In this document: positions 46,495 through 57,801 of the stretch, one piece after another
How positions within the stretch are numbered: the first letter of the stretch is position 1
How the letters are laid out: the number at the start of each line of letters is the position of its first letter
Source: Buddleja alternifolia
Lineage: Eukaryota > Streptophyta > Magnoliopsida > Lamiales > Scrophulariaceae
Direction of reading: 5' to 3'
Length of the DNA: 64,000 nt
NCBI GenBank assembly: GCA_019426215.1
Contig: CM033402.1
Coordinates: 18,295,104 to 18,359,103, forward strand
The notes under the pieces: generated by a model
Database searches by the model: none
What the model was told of the DNA's origin: nothing
What the model saw: the letters and a program-made list of their open reading frames with translations, nothing else
Made by a program: the position numbers and the translations under genes

Positions 46495-47456
46495 CATATG
46501 GAGTCTTTCCATGTTGCTTGTTGATCATATACCGGTTCTGAGTGTAGCACGCGGTATTGATTGCATCAGCCCCAAACCTTTGAGACAACTTGGACTCTGC
46601 TAACATTGTCCCAGTGGCTTCTTTAAGCGTTCTGTTCCGTAGCTCAGCAACTCCATTTTGTCGATGCATTCTAGGAGCAGAATACTCATGAACTATCTTA
46701 AAATCTGTACAAAATTTCTCAACAACATGGTTAGTAAATTCAGCTCCTCTATCGCTTCTAATTCTCGTCACCTTTAGATATTTTAAGGTTTGTAATTGAT
46801 GGATGAGCACTGTGAGCTTGACACTAGTTTCATCTTTGTATGCTAAAAATTCTACCCATGTATAGCATGAGAAATCATCAACTATCACTAGCGAATATTT
46901 TTTACCACTAACACTCATGACTTTAATAGGACCAAACAAATCCATATGCAAGATGTAGCGATATTAACTGAGAGATTGCCTTAAAGTTGAGGTGATTCAT
47001 TTTTCTATGACTTAACCAACTCAATTCATTTTGACTTTTAGCAACAAAGCATGTAGGGTTGTTATCAATTGTTGAACCCCAATCTACTAAATAAACATTA
47101 TGTGTTCTTTTTTCTTTCAATTTAGTAGATCCAATCTTAGCGAAGTTAATATACCAATAGTCACTAGAGAATTTAACTTCAAAGCCATTATCATAGAATT
47201 GACTAATGCTCAATAAATTATGCTTAAGACCCTCAACATAATATACGTCACTTATCATGACGTTCCCTCTATGCATGATACATATACCATTGGTTTTACC
47301 TTTGGAGTTGTCATCGAATATGACTTGAGGACCATTGGTTGCACGATAGTTGATCAAAAGATCCTTTGAGCCCGCATATGCCTTGAAGACCCATTATCGA
47401 TGTACCAAATTGATGTATCGGTGCTGGCCTTAGGTACCTGCATCCAAAGGGCAGTT

Positions 47457-49673
47457 CTAATTCTTTTTAGGTTCCCATTATGACATGGGTCCTTTAAAAT
47501 CAGTAGCGTTAGTCTGAATTAAAACTTTCAGAAGCCATATTTGCCTAGTCTTCATTGCAGAAGGATTGCCCTTTTTGGATTTCGGTTTATGTTTTGTGGG
47601 CTTTTTAGGTGTACAGTAATATCCTTGATCGTAGTTATAATCATAATCGTAATCATAATCATCATAGTACTGATAATATGACCTTAATCTTTGTGGATAT
47701 TGATGCTGGTATTTCCTTGGCACTGGCTTAGGGTGTACCTTGGGCGCTTGACTCTTAGTATTTGATTCACACTTGCAAGGTTTCTCCTTAGCCTTTTGAG
47801 CGTTTAGATAAACCTTTCTCTGTGAATCATTCACTTTCTTCTTTCCTTTGCTTGAGTCAGCTTTAGCTTTCTCATTTGGCCTCGTACTACTGTCTGTTGG
47901 TTTATTTAGCGTTTGACTGTTTGAACTGTTTTCAATAAAGGCTACACCTTTTCCTTTGTTGATTTCCGTAACCTTAGACATTTTTTATTTATTACCGAAT
48001 TTATCACAACCTAAACAGGTCTTTTCACCAAAAAGTATGGTTACCTCAGTCACATTGTCTAGTTTTCTTGAAGATTTTGACAATGATGAGACGAGCTGCT
48101 CTGATTTAGCAAGTCTAGCGATCAGCTCAACTTCTCTCTTGACTACCGTATCAAGATCAATTTTCAACTGAGCGATCTCAGTTTCAAGTGATTGGTTCTT
48201 CTCAATGCACTATTTCTGAACTAGTAAATCGACTTTGAGCATCACATTTTCACTTTTAATCGCTAAGATCTCATCAGTGTGTTCTTGATGCGGCGGCACC
48301 TTGACAATCTTCATAATATTTTTTGACCTTGTCAAGTAATTCTTCATAAGAAAGATGATGGGATAGATCAGTGTATACCTCAGGTAGTCAGTATTCAGAT
48401 GCTTCTTCATCTATCAAGACAAATTAGCGATGAGTCACTAGAAGGTTCATCATCGTTGCTTTCATCAGAAGATTCTAAATCCTCTTCAAGTGCGGAGAAT
48501 GGTTCAGATCCCGCTAGCAAACCTTGTTGGCGAAGGTTGCTCCTGAATTGGTTTCTATCCAAGTGATCTTGCCTTGTGGGCTTAGATACATTTGGATAAG
48601 GGCAATTTACCTGGTAGTGCATTGGACCCCTGGTTTCCTACAATTATAACAAAGATTTGTTTGCATTATTTGTTCAATTGTTAATCTTGCACTATGTGTC
48701 TTAGAAACCACTAGCGCTGAGAGATTCTGATTCTGATTTGGAGACGGAGGCGCTTGGTACTAAATCGGTGCTGGAGGTTATGGTGCAGAATACACTGGCG
48801 CTTGATACTGAGGCGTTTGTGCAGGGGGAGGGGTTTGGTATGAAGTTTGTCCATTGGAATTTCTCTTCTCATATCTCAGGAACTTCTTAACCAATAAAGC
48901 CATTTCTTTTTCCTCATTTGAGTCTGACACTTTCACCTCACTTGTCGCTTTACCTTTACTCTTAGTAGTTGCAATTAACACTCCGGATCTAATCGCTGAA
49001 GTAGAGGTATCGCTGATTTCTCCTAATTCAAATTTGAAAGCCCTTAACTCTGAAAACACACATTCTGGAGTCATGATATCCAACATCTAAGATTCTCTCA
49101 TCGCAACAGTCTTCATCAGATATTTGTTTGGAAGACTTCTAAAAATCTTATTAACCATTTCCTTATTGGTCAACTCCTTGCCCAATGATGCTAACTCTGT
49201 AATAAGAGAAGTAAACTTTGCATCCAATTGATCTATCTTCTCATTGGGCTGCATCTTAAAATGCTCAAATTCTTGCATGGCCATGGAGAGCTTGTTCTCC
49301 CTCATCTGTGCAGATCTTTCACACACAGTAGCCAACTTATCCTATATCTCTTTTGTAGTTTTGCAAAGCTTGATATTGGTTAACAATCCCTCATTATCTA
49401 TCAACGCTGAGTAGAGAGCGCTTCATCCAACATTATCCAGATTCGTTCTTCTTCAATCATCTGGCGTCCATTCCACTTTCGGCTTCTCGTCATAACCATC
49501 CCGAGTCTCTTCAGTCGCTCCAGGGGGTCGACTTATAACTTTCATGATTTGAATGGGGCATCTGTAATAACACCGCACATTTCGTTATCACACGAGCATA
49601 AATATGTAAATGTTCTAAGTTTCCATGAGTCATAGTTTGACTCAATCAACTTTGGCATCTTAGTAAAAGCCAT
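47457..49673 (-). pseudogene. gag: gag of element D, decayed
   Basis: Start ATG at 49673 (MAFTKMPKL) and UAG at 47457-47459. Pieces readable on the minus strand are the capsid-like region (48780-49640), a damaged CCHC region (about 48600-48660), a coiled coil (about 48000-48400), a basic tail and a Tyr/Asp repeat (about 47630-47690). Frameshifts lie near 49560, 49335, 49087, 48625, 48410 and 48200, with an extra stop at 47478. The gag-to-pol frame shift is +1 here. Confidence 0.8.
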
Positions 49674-49764
49674 GATATGTGATTTTTCAAAAAGCGCCTA
49701 AGTTTTGAAAAATGGATCTAAACAAGCAATTACGCTCGAAAAAACTTAGGTTTCTACTTCAACC

Positions 49765-49776
49765 GCTCTGATACCA
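49765..49776 (-). promoter_or_regulatory. Primer binding site of element D
   Basis: Minus strand TGGTATCAGAGC, a perfect complement to the initiator Met tRNA 3' end, two bases inside the mini-LTR. Confidence 0.9.
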
Positions 49777-49778
49777 CT

Positions 49779-49863
49779 TGGTGGTCCAAAGTATCATACG
49801 AAAGGGTCTAACATAAATCCTATATTGTCATCATCAAAACATCTAACATGAAATTTCCTAACA
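49779..49863 (-). mobile_element. 5' mini-LTR of element D (85 bp)
   Basis: Plus-strand ends TGGTGGTCC and TTTCCTAACA. Same length and same internal junction (GAAAGGGTCTAACATAAA) as the mini-LTR at 35443-35527. Confidence 0.9.
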
Positions 49864-50151
49864 TCTTATTAAATATATTCATGATAAATATAAAATATAT
49901 CATTATTTATAGATAAATAATATTATATTATATAAATGATTATATTAATAAATAGATATTATATCTTATATATTAAAATAAAAAATATTATTTTTTATTT
50001 GGACTCGCAAGCCTTGAAACAATCATTTTTGAGCTCGAGCTTGGCTCGTAAAAAAAAACTGACTCGTTAGGCTCTGTTCGAGCTAGAATTGAGCTTTTTT
50101 CGAGCTGGCTCGCCGAGCTCACAAGTCGACTCGACTCGTTGGCCACCCTTA
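49864..50151 (+). mobile_element. hAT-like miniature element, right piece
   Basis: AT-rich stretch then GAGCTCGAGC / CGAGCTGGCTCG motifs, ending GGCCACCCTTA, complementary to the TAGGGGTGCC start at 21188. Followed by ATCACAAT (50152-50159), the partner of ACCACAAT at 21180-21187. Confidence 0.7.
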
Positions 50152-50410
50152 ATCACAATATGATGGTAAGATTATTTGTTCATAGTAAAAATAGACTTAT
50201 ATATAACTAAATATATATAATTCTTACACTCATTAAATTGTGCGAGAATTACTTTATATCTATTAGCACTTAACTTAATTCAGGATTATGATACAAGACA
50301 AAATGATCATTAAGCAGTATTAATATTCTTATAAATTCTTAAGTTTTATAACTTTATTTGTTACTATAGGTTCAATCCTATAAATAGATTGTCATTACAT
50401 TTTAAAAGCT

Positions 50411-50836
50411 AAAAAGCATTTTCAACCCCAACCTATATCAACCAGAGTACTTTGGTACACAATCTATTAACTTATACATCCGAGTACCCAGCCTTTGTAA
50501 ATTGTGACAAGTAAGTCAATCGGAGGAATAATTTGACTTAAATTGTGCATCTGACTATCTATATACATTGCATGATATGTGCACTTTGCACCCTCTCCTA
50601 TATCATTTTATGCACCCGAGCAACTATACATTGCATAATACATGCACTTTGGTACACAATTTAAGTCATGCCTAAAGCACTTGACAGACTTTTTGGAGGG
50701 AATATTCCAAATTATGCCTCCGATAGACTTACTTGTCACAATTTACAAAGGTTGGGTACTCGGTTGTAAAAATTAATAATTTATGTAACAAATAAAGTGC
50801 TCTGGCCGACATAGGTTGGGGTCGAAAATGCTTTTT
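50411..50836. mobile_element. Inverted-repeat miniature element
   Basis: The left arm AAAAAGCATTTTCAACCCCA and the right arm, read on the minus strand, AAAAAGCATTTTCGACCCCA extend for about 100 bp each with common blocks (CCGAGTACCCA, TTTGTAAATTGTGACAAGTA). MULE-like in style. The flanks share TTTTAAAA but no clean target duplication could be fixed. Confidence 0.65.
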
Positions 50837-50859
50837 ATTCTTTTAAAATTATGTACCAT

Positions 50860-51359
50860 AGTTACTTTTCGTGTTCATAATTAATGGTAATATATTAATA
50901 ATTCTGATCTTCATAAGATGCTATATATGAAATGGTAAATTTAATTCACACTAATTTTTAGTAATTAGTTCTAAAATATAAAATAAAAATAAGTTGGTTA
51001 TGAGCATGACTTAAAACTTAAAATACCAAAATTATTTTTAAGTTTGTTCATTTTTTTCATGAACAACAAAAGTGTCATTGAACCCTTTTCTATATTTTGA
51101 TCGAACATTCAATATAATAGAAGGGGTTACATGCCAAAAATTCATACTTCAAAGGGTTATATGCGAAAGGAAGATATCTCAGGAGTGGTAAATGTAAAAA
51201 GCCCGAGCATATTTGATGGACGAAAGTGAGATAAAAGTAAAGCGTAAGGACTACCAATAATATTTGATCAAAATTATTTTATAAAAGGATTCAAAAATTA
51301 TAAAATTTACCCCAAAAATAGCATGAGTTATGTCAAGTCATTCTCGTTTATCTACTTGT
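50860..51359. other. Intergenic, nothing recognised
   Basis: AT-rich sequence, no ORF or repeat boundary that I can support. Confidence 0.6.
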
Positions 51360-51362
51360 GCT

Positions 51363-51797
51363 CACTAGAACAAAAAGTAATATTAGTGACAAAATTGGAA
51401 ATGACAATGTTAAAATTATCACTAGATCATACATAATGAGTGACAATAATTTTTACTTTGTCACAAAAAGAATTTTTAGTGACAAGAATTTTTTTAAAGT
51501 TGTCACTATTAACAATTAGTGACACATGTATAGTGACAACAAAAATAGAGTGACAACTATAATTGTTGTCACTAAGTTATCACTAAAGACGTGTCACTAA
51601 TTGTCAATAGAGACAACAAATTTCTTATCACTAAGTATCAAGAGTGACAACATCTATACAAATCTTGTCACTATTAAACATTTAAAATTTATTCTTGTGA
51701 CAAAACAAAAAATCTTGTCACTAAAAATTTATAATTAGTGACAACTTTAATATTGTCACTTGGTATTTTGTCATTAATGTATTATTTTTTTGTAGTG
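51363..51797. mobile_element. CACTA-type miniature element (435 bp)
   Basis: Starts CACTAGAACAAAAAG and ends (minus strand) CACTACAAAAAAATA. A perfect 3-bp target duplication GCT flanks it (51360-51362 and 51798-51800). The interior is almost wholly made of AGTGACAA / TTGTCACT units in both orientations, the subterminal transposase-site pattern of CACTA elements. No transposase. Confidence 0.9.
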
Positions 51798-51901
51798 GCT
51801 ATGAATAAGTTCCATTTGCTCTAATTAATTAAGATTTACTTGAAATCTTTCCTCGGACAAATGAAGATTTCCTTTTTAGTTTGTATAAATTGCCTATCAA
51901 A

Positions 51902-51960
51902 AGAACAAGTGGATTCCAACCAAAAAAAAAAAAAAAGAAAAAAAAAAGAACAAGTGGATT
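51902..51960 (+). repeat. Poly(A)-bearing insertion with 14-bp direct repeats
   Basis: AGAACAAGTGGATT occurs at 51902-51915 and again at 51947-51960, flanking CCAACC followed by an A-rich run. This is the footprint expected of an L1-type endonuclease event that delivered little more than a poly(A) tail. Confidence 0.6.
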
Positions 51961-52424
51961 ATCTTTGATTGTCAATCACTTGTTTTGTTAAACTATATGG
52001 AGCCCTTTGCTATTGTATTAACAAACTTGAAAAGAAGGTTGACAATATTCGAAATTCGGACTTCTATTATTGTTGTAAAATCTAAATATTTACGTAATTT
52101 CTATTTAAATAAATAATTTTTTTAGATATTATTAGTTAAGACGATCTTGCTATAAATACATTCCATTTTATCGTTGTTACACAGATATTTGTGAAAATAA
52201 GACAACGCTAATTTTAATGGTGTCACATGATCTTGGATGAGGAGCTTGGGCAAGATACCCTCTATCTTTGAGCTTAGTGGTTTAATAATTCAATATAGTA
52301 ATAAATAAAAATGTATTGTTTACTTTGTAATATGCATAATGCATTGTGAAAATAGATCATCAGTAATTTAATAAACTTGTTTATCTGTAACCTGTAAAAT
52401 GTACAATTTCAGTATCTCTGGAAA
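51961..52424. other. Intergenic, nothing recognised
   Basis: No ORF above background and no repeat boundary seen. Confidence 0.6.
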
Positions 52425-52433
52425 AATAGTAAA

Positions 52434-52861
52434 GAGATAATAGCAGATACCTTCCTTAATTATGGGGTGATATGCACTTTTCCCCCTCTCCACCCACTTA
52501 TTGAAATATGCGCTTTACTTTCTCACTTATCATAAAATGTGCACTTTACTCCCTCGCGTAGCTCGGACAAGGGCAAAGTGCTACAAAACACATAAGTCAG
52601 AGGACAAAGTGCAACAAAACACATAAGTCAGAGGGCAAAGTGCTACAAAAACACATAAGTTAGGAGGCAAAGTGCTAAAAAACACATAGGTCAGGGGACA
52701 AAAGTCCAATTTTTAAGATAAGTGAAGTGCCTGAATCTGCCCGAATCGCCCGAGGGATTGAAGTGCACATTTTATGATAAGTGAGAGGGTAAAGCGCACA
52801 TTTCAATAGGGGGGCAAAGTACACATCACTCCATAAATGAGGGGGTGTTTGCTATTATCCC
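52434..52861. mobile_element. MULE-type miniature element (428 bp)
   Basis: Terminal inverted repeats about 100 bp long: GAGATAATAGCAGATACC at the left, GGGATAATAGCAAACACC on the minus strand at the right. Perfect 9-bp target duplication AATAGTAAA (52425-52433 and 52862-52870), the Mutator length. The interior holds a minisatellite. No transposase. Confidence 0.9.
52571..52696 (+). repeat. Minisatellite inside the MULE-type element
   Basis: Four imperfect units of about 31 bp based on GGCAAAGTGCTACAAAACAC followed by ATAAGTCAGA. Confidence 0.85.
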
Positions 52862-53163
52862 AATAGTAAAATAGTTTTTTTTTTTTAAATAGAATAGTAA
52901 AATAGTTTTAGTAATGAATAATGATCATTTCAAATGATACAAATCCACAGAAAAACAAGGCCAGGTAAATGTAGCAAACCGCATCTTAACCGGTTTTGGG
53001 CTGGAGTTTTTTTCCATAAATTTGGCCCAGAATAAAAACAAACACATCCTTAATTTATGGAAGCCAACTTGCGGTGTAGCATTGAAGAAAATATGAGTTA
53101 ATTTTAAGGTAGTGTATTTTTTACAAAATCATTATATTTACCATTTAGAGTATTTTATTAGTA

Positions 53164-53438
53164 TTCAACCGAGGATGGTGGTCAATTGGTTCCAAAGTTA
53201 CTCCCAAATAGTTTGGTATTGCTGAGGTCATGAGTTTAAATTTTGACTGGAGCAGCCGGCTTTTGGAATTATACTTGTCCTTAGTGGTGCTACTCTGACG
53301 GGGTCAATGCTTGCGCTGATTGTTCGATGGTCTGACATGTTCGTTGGTGAATACGAGAACCCGAACATTAAGTAGCGGAGAGTGTTTTGGTCACCATCAC
53401 TAACACCCTCTTGTTTGCTTAAAAAAAATAAAAAAAAG
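53164..53438 (+). mobile_element. SINE-like element
   Basis: Contains an A-box-like GGTGGTCAATTGGTTCC near 53175-53191, a degenerate B-box region GAGGTCATGAGTTTAAATT near 53225 and a 3' A-rich tail (AAAAAAAATAAAAAAAA, 53419-53436). The layout fits a tRNA-derived plant SINE with a decayed B box. No target duplication found. Confidence 0.5.
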
Positions 53439-54181
53439 GCTCCATGACTAGAGCTATGTTTCTCGAATCTGAATTGATTATTCTAATATTTTATTACGTA
53501 ATTGAAAAGGCTGTCTAAAGTACGGCTACAAAAATACTTAAAGATACTTTTATTCTAATTATCATTAGTAATTATAGTAAATGAATGTGGATGCAATGAT
53601 TAAATGTGGAAGATTATTGTTGGTTCATGGTTGGATTTTCTTCGAAATTAACTAATTTCTTGGTAGCAATTTAGGATGGTCTTTGCACACTTAAAGTCTC
53701 TTATTTAATTTGCGTTGATGATATAACGCCATAGCTGTTTCCCTAATCTCAGAGCAAATTTTATTTAGTGACGACTTCGCCCTTTCATAAAAACTTATAA
53801 TATACTTTTTTGTTTTGTTTTTTTAGAAAATTGATTACATGTATCAATTACATAATGAGTATCAATCAACTAACATATAATAATTAGTACCAATTTATAA
53901 CAACTATCAAAAAAGTAAAAAACGACTCACATGCTGCTAGCGAGAGTAAAAGAAAATTAATACTAGACTTAATTTATTCGAGAGTTTATGTAATGTAATT
54001 TATATGATCTTTAAGTGTTGAAAATGATGATAAAAGATTCGAGTTATAGATGAGAACACATTCTCCCATCAAACACGACGACTCTTGAACATATACACAT
54101 AAGGCAAAAGTTACTATCATTGAAAATAACCTTTCATTCAGGAGTTGCGATCAAAATGCTCGGGACACAACTATTTTTTGG
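53439..54181. other. Intergenic, nothing recognised
   Basis: AT-rich, no supported ORF, RNA gene or repeat end. Confidence 0.6.
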
Positions 54182-54190
54182 ACATGTCTC

Positions 54191-54663
54191 GGGTAAATTT
54201 CATTTTTGGTCCCGTAAGTGGTCCAAAGTACACATTTAGCCCCGCGCTTTATGAAAGTCTCACTCTATGAAAGTCTCACTTTTAGTCTCATAAGTTATAA
54301 AAAGTCTCAATGGTAGTCCCATAACCAATTTTCGTCTGTTGATTAACGGTCAACTCTGTTAGTCAACATTTTGACCGACTTTTTTGGAAGATTTTGTGTT
54401 TGAATGACACGTGATATTCAATAAAAACATTGTGATATTGAATGTAATCCAAGTGTGAGTGCATTTAAGCGTCAAATCTCCCCAACAAAGTCGATCAAAA
54501 TGTTGACTAAAGGAGTTGACTGTTAGTCAACAAATAGAAATTGGCTTTGGGACCAATATTGAGACTTTTTATAGCTTATGGGACTAAATGTAAGATTTTC
54601 ATAAAGCGCGGGATTAAATGTCTACTTTGAACCACTTACGGGACCAAAAATGAGATTAACCTA
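54191..54663. mobile_element. MULE-type miniature element (473 bp)
   Basis: Inverted repeats over 150 bp long: GGGTAAATTTCATTTTTGGT at the left and TAGGTTAATCTCATTTTTGG on the minus strand at the right. Perfect 9-bp target duplication ACATGTCTC (54182-54190 and 54664-54672). A short direct duplication (ATGAAAGTCTCACT) lies near 54252-54281. No coding capacity. Confidence 0.92.
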
Positions 54664-54723
54664 ACATGTCTCTTTGGTGTTGCATCTATTATCTTCTACT
54701 ACCCATGATGTCATAGCCATAAC

Positions 54724-55634
54724 TAGGGGTGGGCGTTCGGTTCGGGTAGTTCGGTTTCCGAACCGACCCGATCGATTTCGGACTAATCGGATCGGGTAAT
54801 TAATCGGATTCGGGTTATTCGGTTTCAGAATAGTGATGTTCGGGTTCAGGTTCTAATTTAAGTTTTTTTGCGAAATAATTTTTTTTTTTTTTTATGGTTA
54901 CATGGCAAATAAAAAATATAATTATACTCAAATGGGTTGAAATATTTATCAGTATTATCTTATGAGCTCCAGAATATATTATATGTAGATGTTCTAGATA
55001 GTTTATATGCTCCATCAAGAAAAGCATGAATTTTAAGTTGGTTCCGATGATACAATATAAACTCTCCTACAATCTATTTCTGTGGCTACAACGCCAAAAT
55101 AATTTTGCATTCATTTCATTTTATTTCAAGGATAAGATTATAAAACTCCAAGCAGAAATCAAACCGATTTATTGGAGATGTATTCATAATTATGCTTTCT
55201 TTAATCAACATATAAATATATTCTAGAATAATGTTTGTTAACAAAGAGAATGTTACTTTTAATATTTTAATATGTAATAAGTATAATTTTAAACTTATAG
55301 TCTATTTTTTATTGAATGTGTATGTAATCAGTTACTATTTTTTCTTTTGAGGTGCATTCAATTAATCGTCATTGATAATGTTAATTAATTACATGCTAAT
55401 TTTTAGATGACTACAACATAAAATATTCAGTTAAATATTTACAAATCAATTTTGGTCCTTGATTTAATGAAAATTAGAGTTGTAGAGGCCCAAAAAATTC
55501 GACCCAAACTTTTTTTTCAAAAAAAAAAAAAAACTCAAAAAACCCGAACCCGATTAAACCGATTAAATCGGTTCGGATTCGGTTTTTAGGTTTCACTACC
55601 CGAACCCGACTACCCGAACCGAACGCCCACCCTA
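54724..55634. mobile_element. hAT-type miniature element (911 bp)
   Basis: Starts TAGGGGTGGGCGTTCGGTTC and ends with its complement (minus strand TAGGGTGGGCGTTCGGTTCG). Flanks GCCATAAC (54716-54723) and GTCATAAC (55635-55642) match at 7 of 8, the hAT duplication length. The arms are dominated by CGGTTCGG / CCGAACC motifs. The interior is AT-rich; ORFs at 54815-55226 show no transposase features. Confidence 0.85.
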
Positions 55635-55814
55635 GTCATAACATGGTTTACTCTGCCACTAAATTTGTTTATTTTATACAAATAAATGATTCATGCCAGC
55701 GACGTCTACACTTGTAAATTCAAGAACTTCAAATTAGGAATATATCAAAGCCAGAGTGGTGACATGAGATGGAGTGTATAATATTGTACCCCATGCTTAT
55801 TAGTCACACAAAAT

Positions 55815-56430
55815 TAGAAATATTTTAGAGAAAATTACTAAAAACACACTGAAGTAATTAAACTTTTATATAAAAAAAATCATGAAAATATTTTTCAATC
55901 AAAATTACCTATTCCACCAACTTTTCATTCTAAAAAACCTAACAATTAAGGATAGTTACTTTTATGACCAAATTACCCTAACTTTTTTGGTTACGAATTA
56001 ACCATTTGTTTTTTAATATCAATATTGTATATATGTGTTTTTAAAGTTTAACATGTTATTAACCTAGGTATATATACTCTTATTATTTTTTAAAGATAAA
56101 AAATTAGTAAAATTTAGAACCAGTATCGTAATTATTACATGTTATCACTTTAAAATGTTGAACTAATATCATAATGAATGCAAGGCATCAATTTAATAAA
56201 TTTAAGTACAAATTTTATATAATAAAGCAATTGATTAAACTTTAATCTAAAAATGCAAGGGTAACTGAGTCAAAAAAAATTTAACCTTTAATTTTAAGTT
56301 TTTTTTTTTTGTTTTTTTGATAAAAATATTGGTGAAATGGGTAGTTGCGAACTTGCGATTGAGAAATATTAACATAAATTTTTCGGATAGAAATTTTAAT
56401 TTCTATGGTCTTTCAGTAAATTTTCCTTTT
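55815..56430. repeat. Dispersed AT-rich repeat, copy 2 (diverged)
   Basis: GAGAAAATTACTAAAAA at the left and a weak complement (TTTACTGAAAGACC on the minus strand) at the right. Internal TACCTATTCCACCAACTTTTC is shared with 57802-58417. No target duplication could be fixed. Confidence 0.5.
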
Positions 56431-57792
56431 TAAATCCCTAGAGAAATTTTTATTTAACAACTCTTTTTATTAGGCACGTGTTCACAATTATAAGTGCCAT
56501 TGATTAGCACAATTGGCTAGTCGTTGAATCCAAGTTAAAGGCATGAATCCAAATTTGTCTTTCCTTCTACCCTAATAACACTAATTAACATCTAAGTTAT
56601 TTGATCTCTTAATGATGTTACGTACGACTGCATCATATAGTCATAAGTGACATGCTAGAGTAGCTAATACTAACTCAATACTTTGTGATATAAAGATATA
56701 AAAAGTCATTCAAATATTTCTATAAATCCCATAATTTTTCTACAACCGAAACCGTAATTATATATAGATATTGTCGTAATTTCAATAAAAATTTTGTACT
56801 ACTTCAACATCTATACCGATGCCGATTTTTAATACCTTGAGTGGTAGTAAAATTACCAAAAAAAGGTATGAGCTCTAGTGCTAAATACATAGTTGTTGCT
56901 CGGGTATCTGTTGCTATAGTGATGAAATGGTCGCAACCTATTTCCGAAGATGATATTGGCATCGCTAAATTTAGCTAAGAAGATGTAATTCCTCAAAGTT
57001 CTAAGTTATTTTTGTCATCCTTATGTGACAAAAAGTTTGCTTTAGATGTATATCCAATATCCATTAATATCAGCATATAATTCCATAGTAATTTCATTAG
57101 AGAGAATAAAAATTTAAGTTTATCTTCTCTAACACGCTTCCTTATGGGGTGATGATGAGATTTGAACCCAGTATAGTATAGAATGAATGTCCAATCTAAA
57201 AATTTAAGCTAGCAAAGCAGAGAAATACTAATATCTATTGTCTCTAACAAGTAACAATCACCACCATGACTACAAAAATGAGTAGCAAGTCTCTTTATCA
57301 CAACTACAAACATTTTGTAGCAATCCTTGTGATCATGGTTAAAGAACTTCTATAACAATTTTAGCAGTACGGTTATAGAAATTCTGAAGCAATTCTAAAA
57401 GAAATATAATGTAAGCATTAGTACCGCGAAGTAACATTAGTCACATACTCAATGTGGTGCGAGAAAACCCGTGAGAAAAAAAAAAAAAGAAGCATCAATT
57501 TTGTGCAGCACAATATCCGTAGAAATCTTTGTGGCAATTCCCATAGTCATGACGATGAATTCGCATTTGATTTTCTTACAAAACGTTTGTAGCTATTCCG
57601 TTGCACAAACTATAACAATTTTAGAAATATATTTTGTTGCAACATCTAGCTAGCAGTAGATAAATTATGAGATTAAAATTCCTACAAAGTGTCGTTGTTA
57701 TTGCCTAAATAAGATATTTGTTTACTACTCTATTTCAAATTTAGTTTTTCTATCATTAATTCATCGCAATAATTTTGAAATATATCCTGCAG
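56431..57792. other. Intergenic, nothing firmly recognised
   Basis: AT-rich. A B-box-like GGGTTCAAATCTC on the minus strand near 57150-57163 hints at a SINE scrap, but there is no A box at proper spacing. ORFs are short and without motif. Confidence 0.5.
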
Positions 57793-57801
57793 CAAATTTT
57801 T

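Larger units (their letters stand above)
40936..47456 (-). pseudogene. pol: pol of element D, decayed and interrupted
   Basis: Protease and GAG-pre-integrase pieces (46923-47430), integrase core (46373-46951), hinge (46099-46259 and 42200-42693), reverse transcriptase (41680-42140) and RNase H ending at 40936. The zinc-binding part before the integrase core (the CX2C region) is deleted: the frame passes from the ISQLIS block to the MDLFGP block with about 40 residues missing near 46950. A 32-bp tandem duplication (46431-46494) shifts the integrase frame. The solo LTR nest splits the hinge, and the flanking frames rejoin exactly across it. The YVDD box is damaged (near 41840). Confidence 0.85.
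35443..49863 (-). mobile_element. Element D: old Sirevirus-like copy with 85-bp LTRs
   Basis: Minus-strand order is 85-bp LTR, primer site, gag, pol, spacer, 3' gene, polypurine tract, 85-bp LTR. The flanks TATTA (35438-35442) and TCTTA (49864-49868) match at 4 of 5. The two short LTRs differ at about 9 of 85 positions, so D is old. A 3.4-kb nest of two solo LTRs interrupts pol at 42694-46098. Both LTRs lack the same internal part of the family LTR. Confidence 0.9.

Noticed and set aside
53175..53245. tRNA gene
   Set aside because: A-box and B-box-like motifs exist but no cloverleaf or anticodon stem is visible; a SINE fits better.
57146..57163. SINE or tRNA B box on the minus strand
   Set aside because: A single B-box-like motif without a properly spaced A box or tail.
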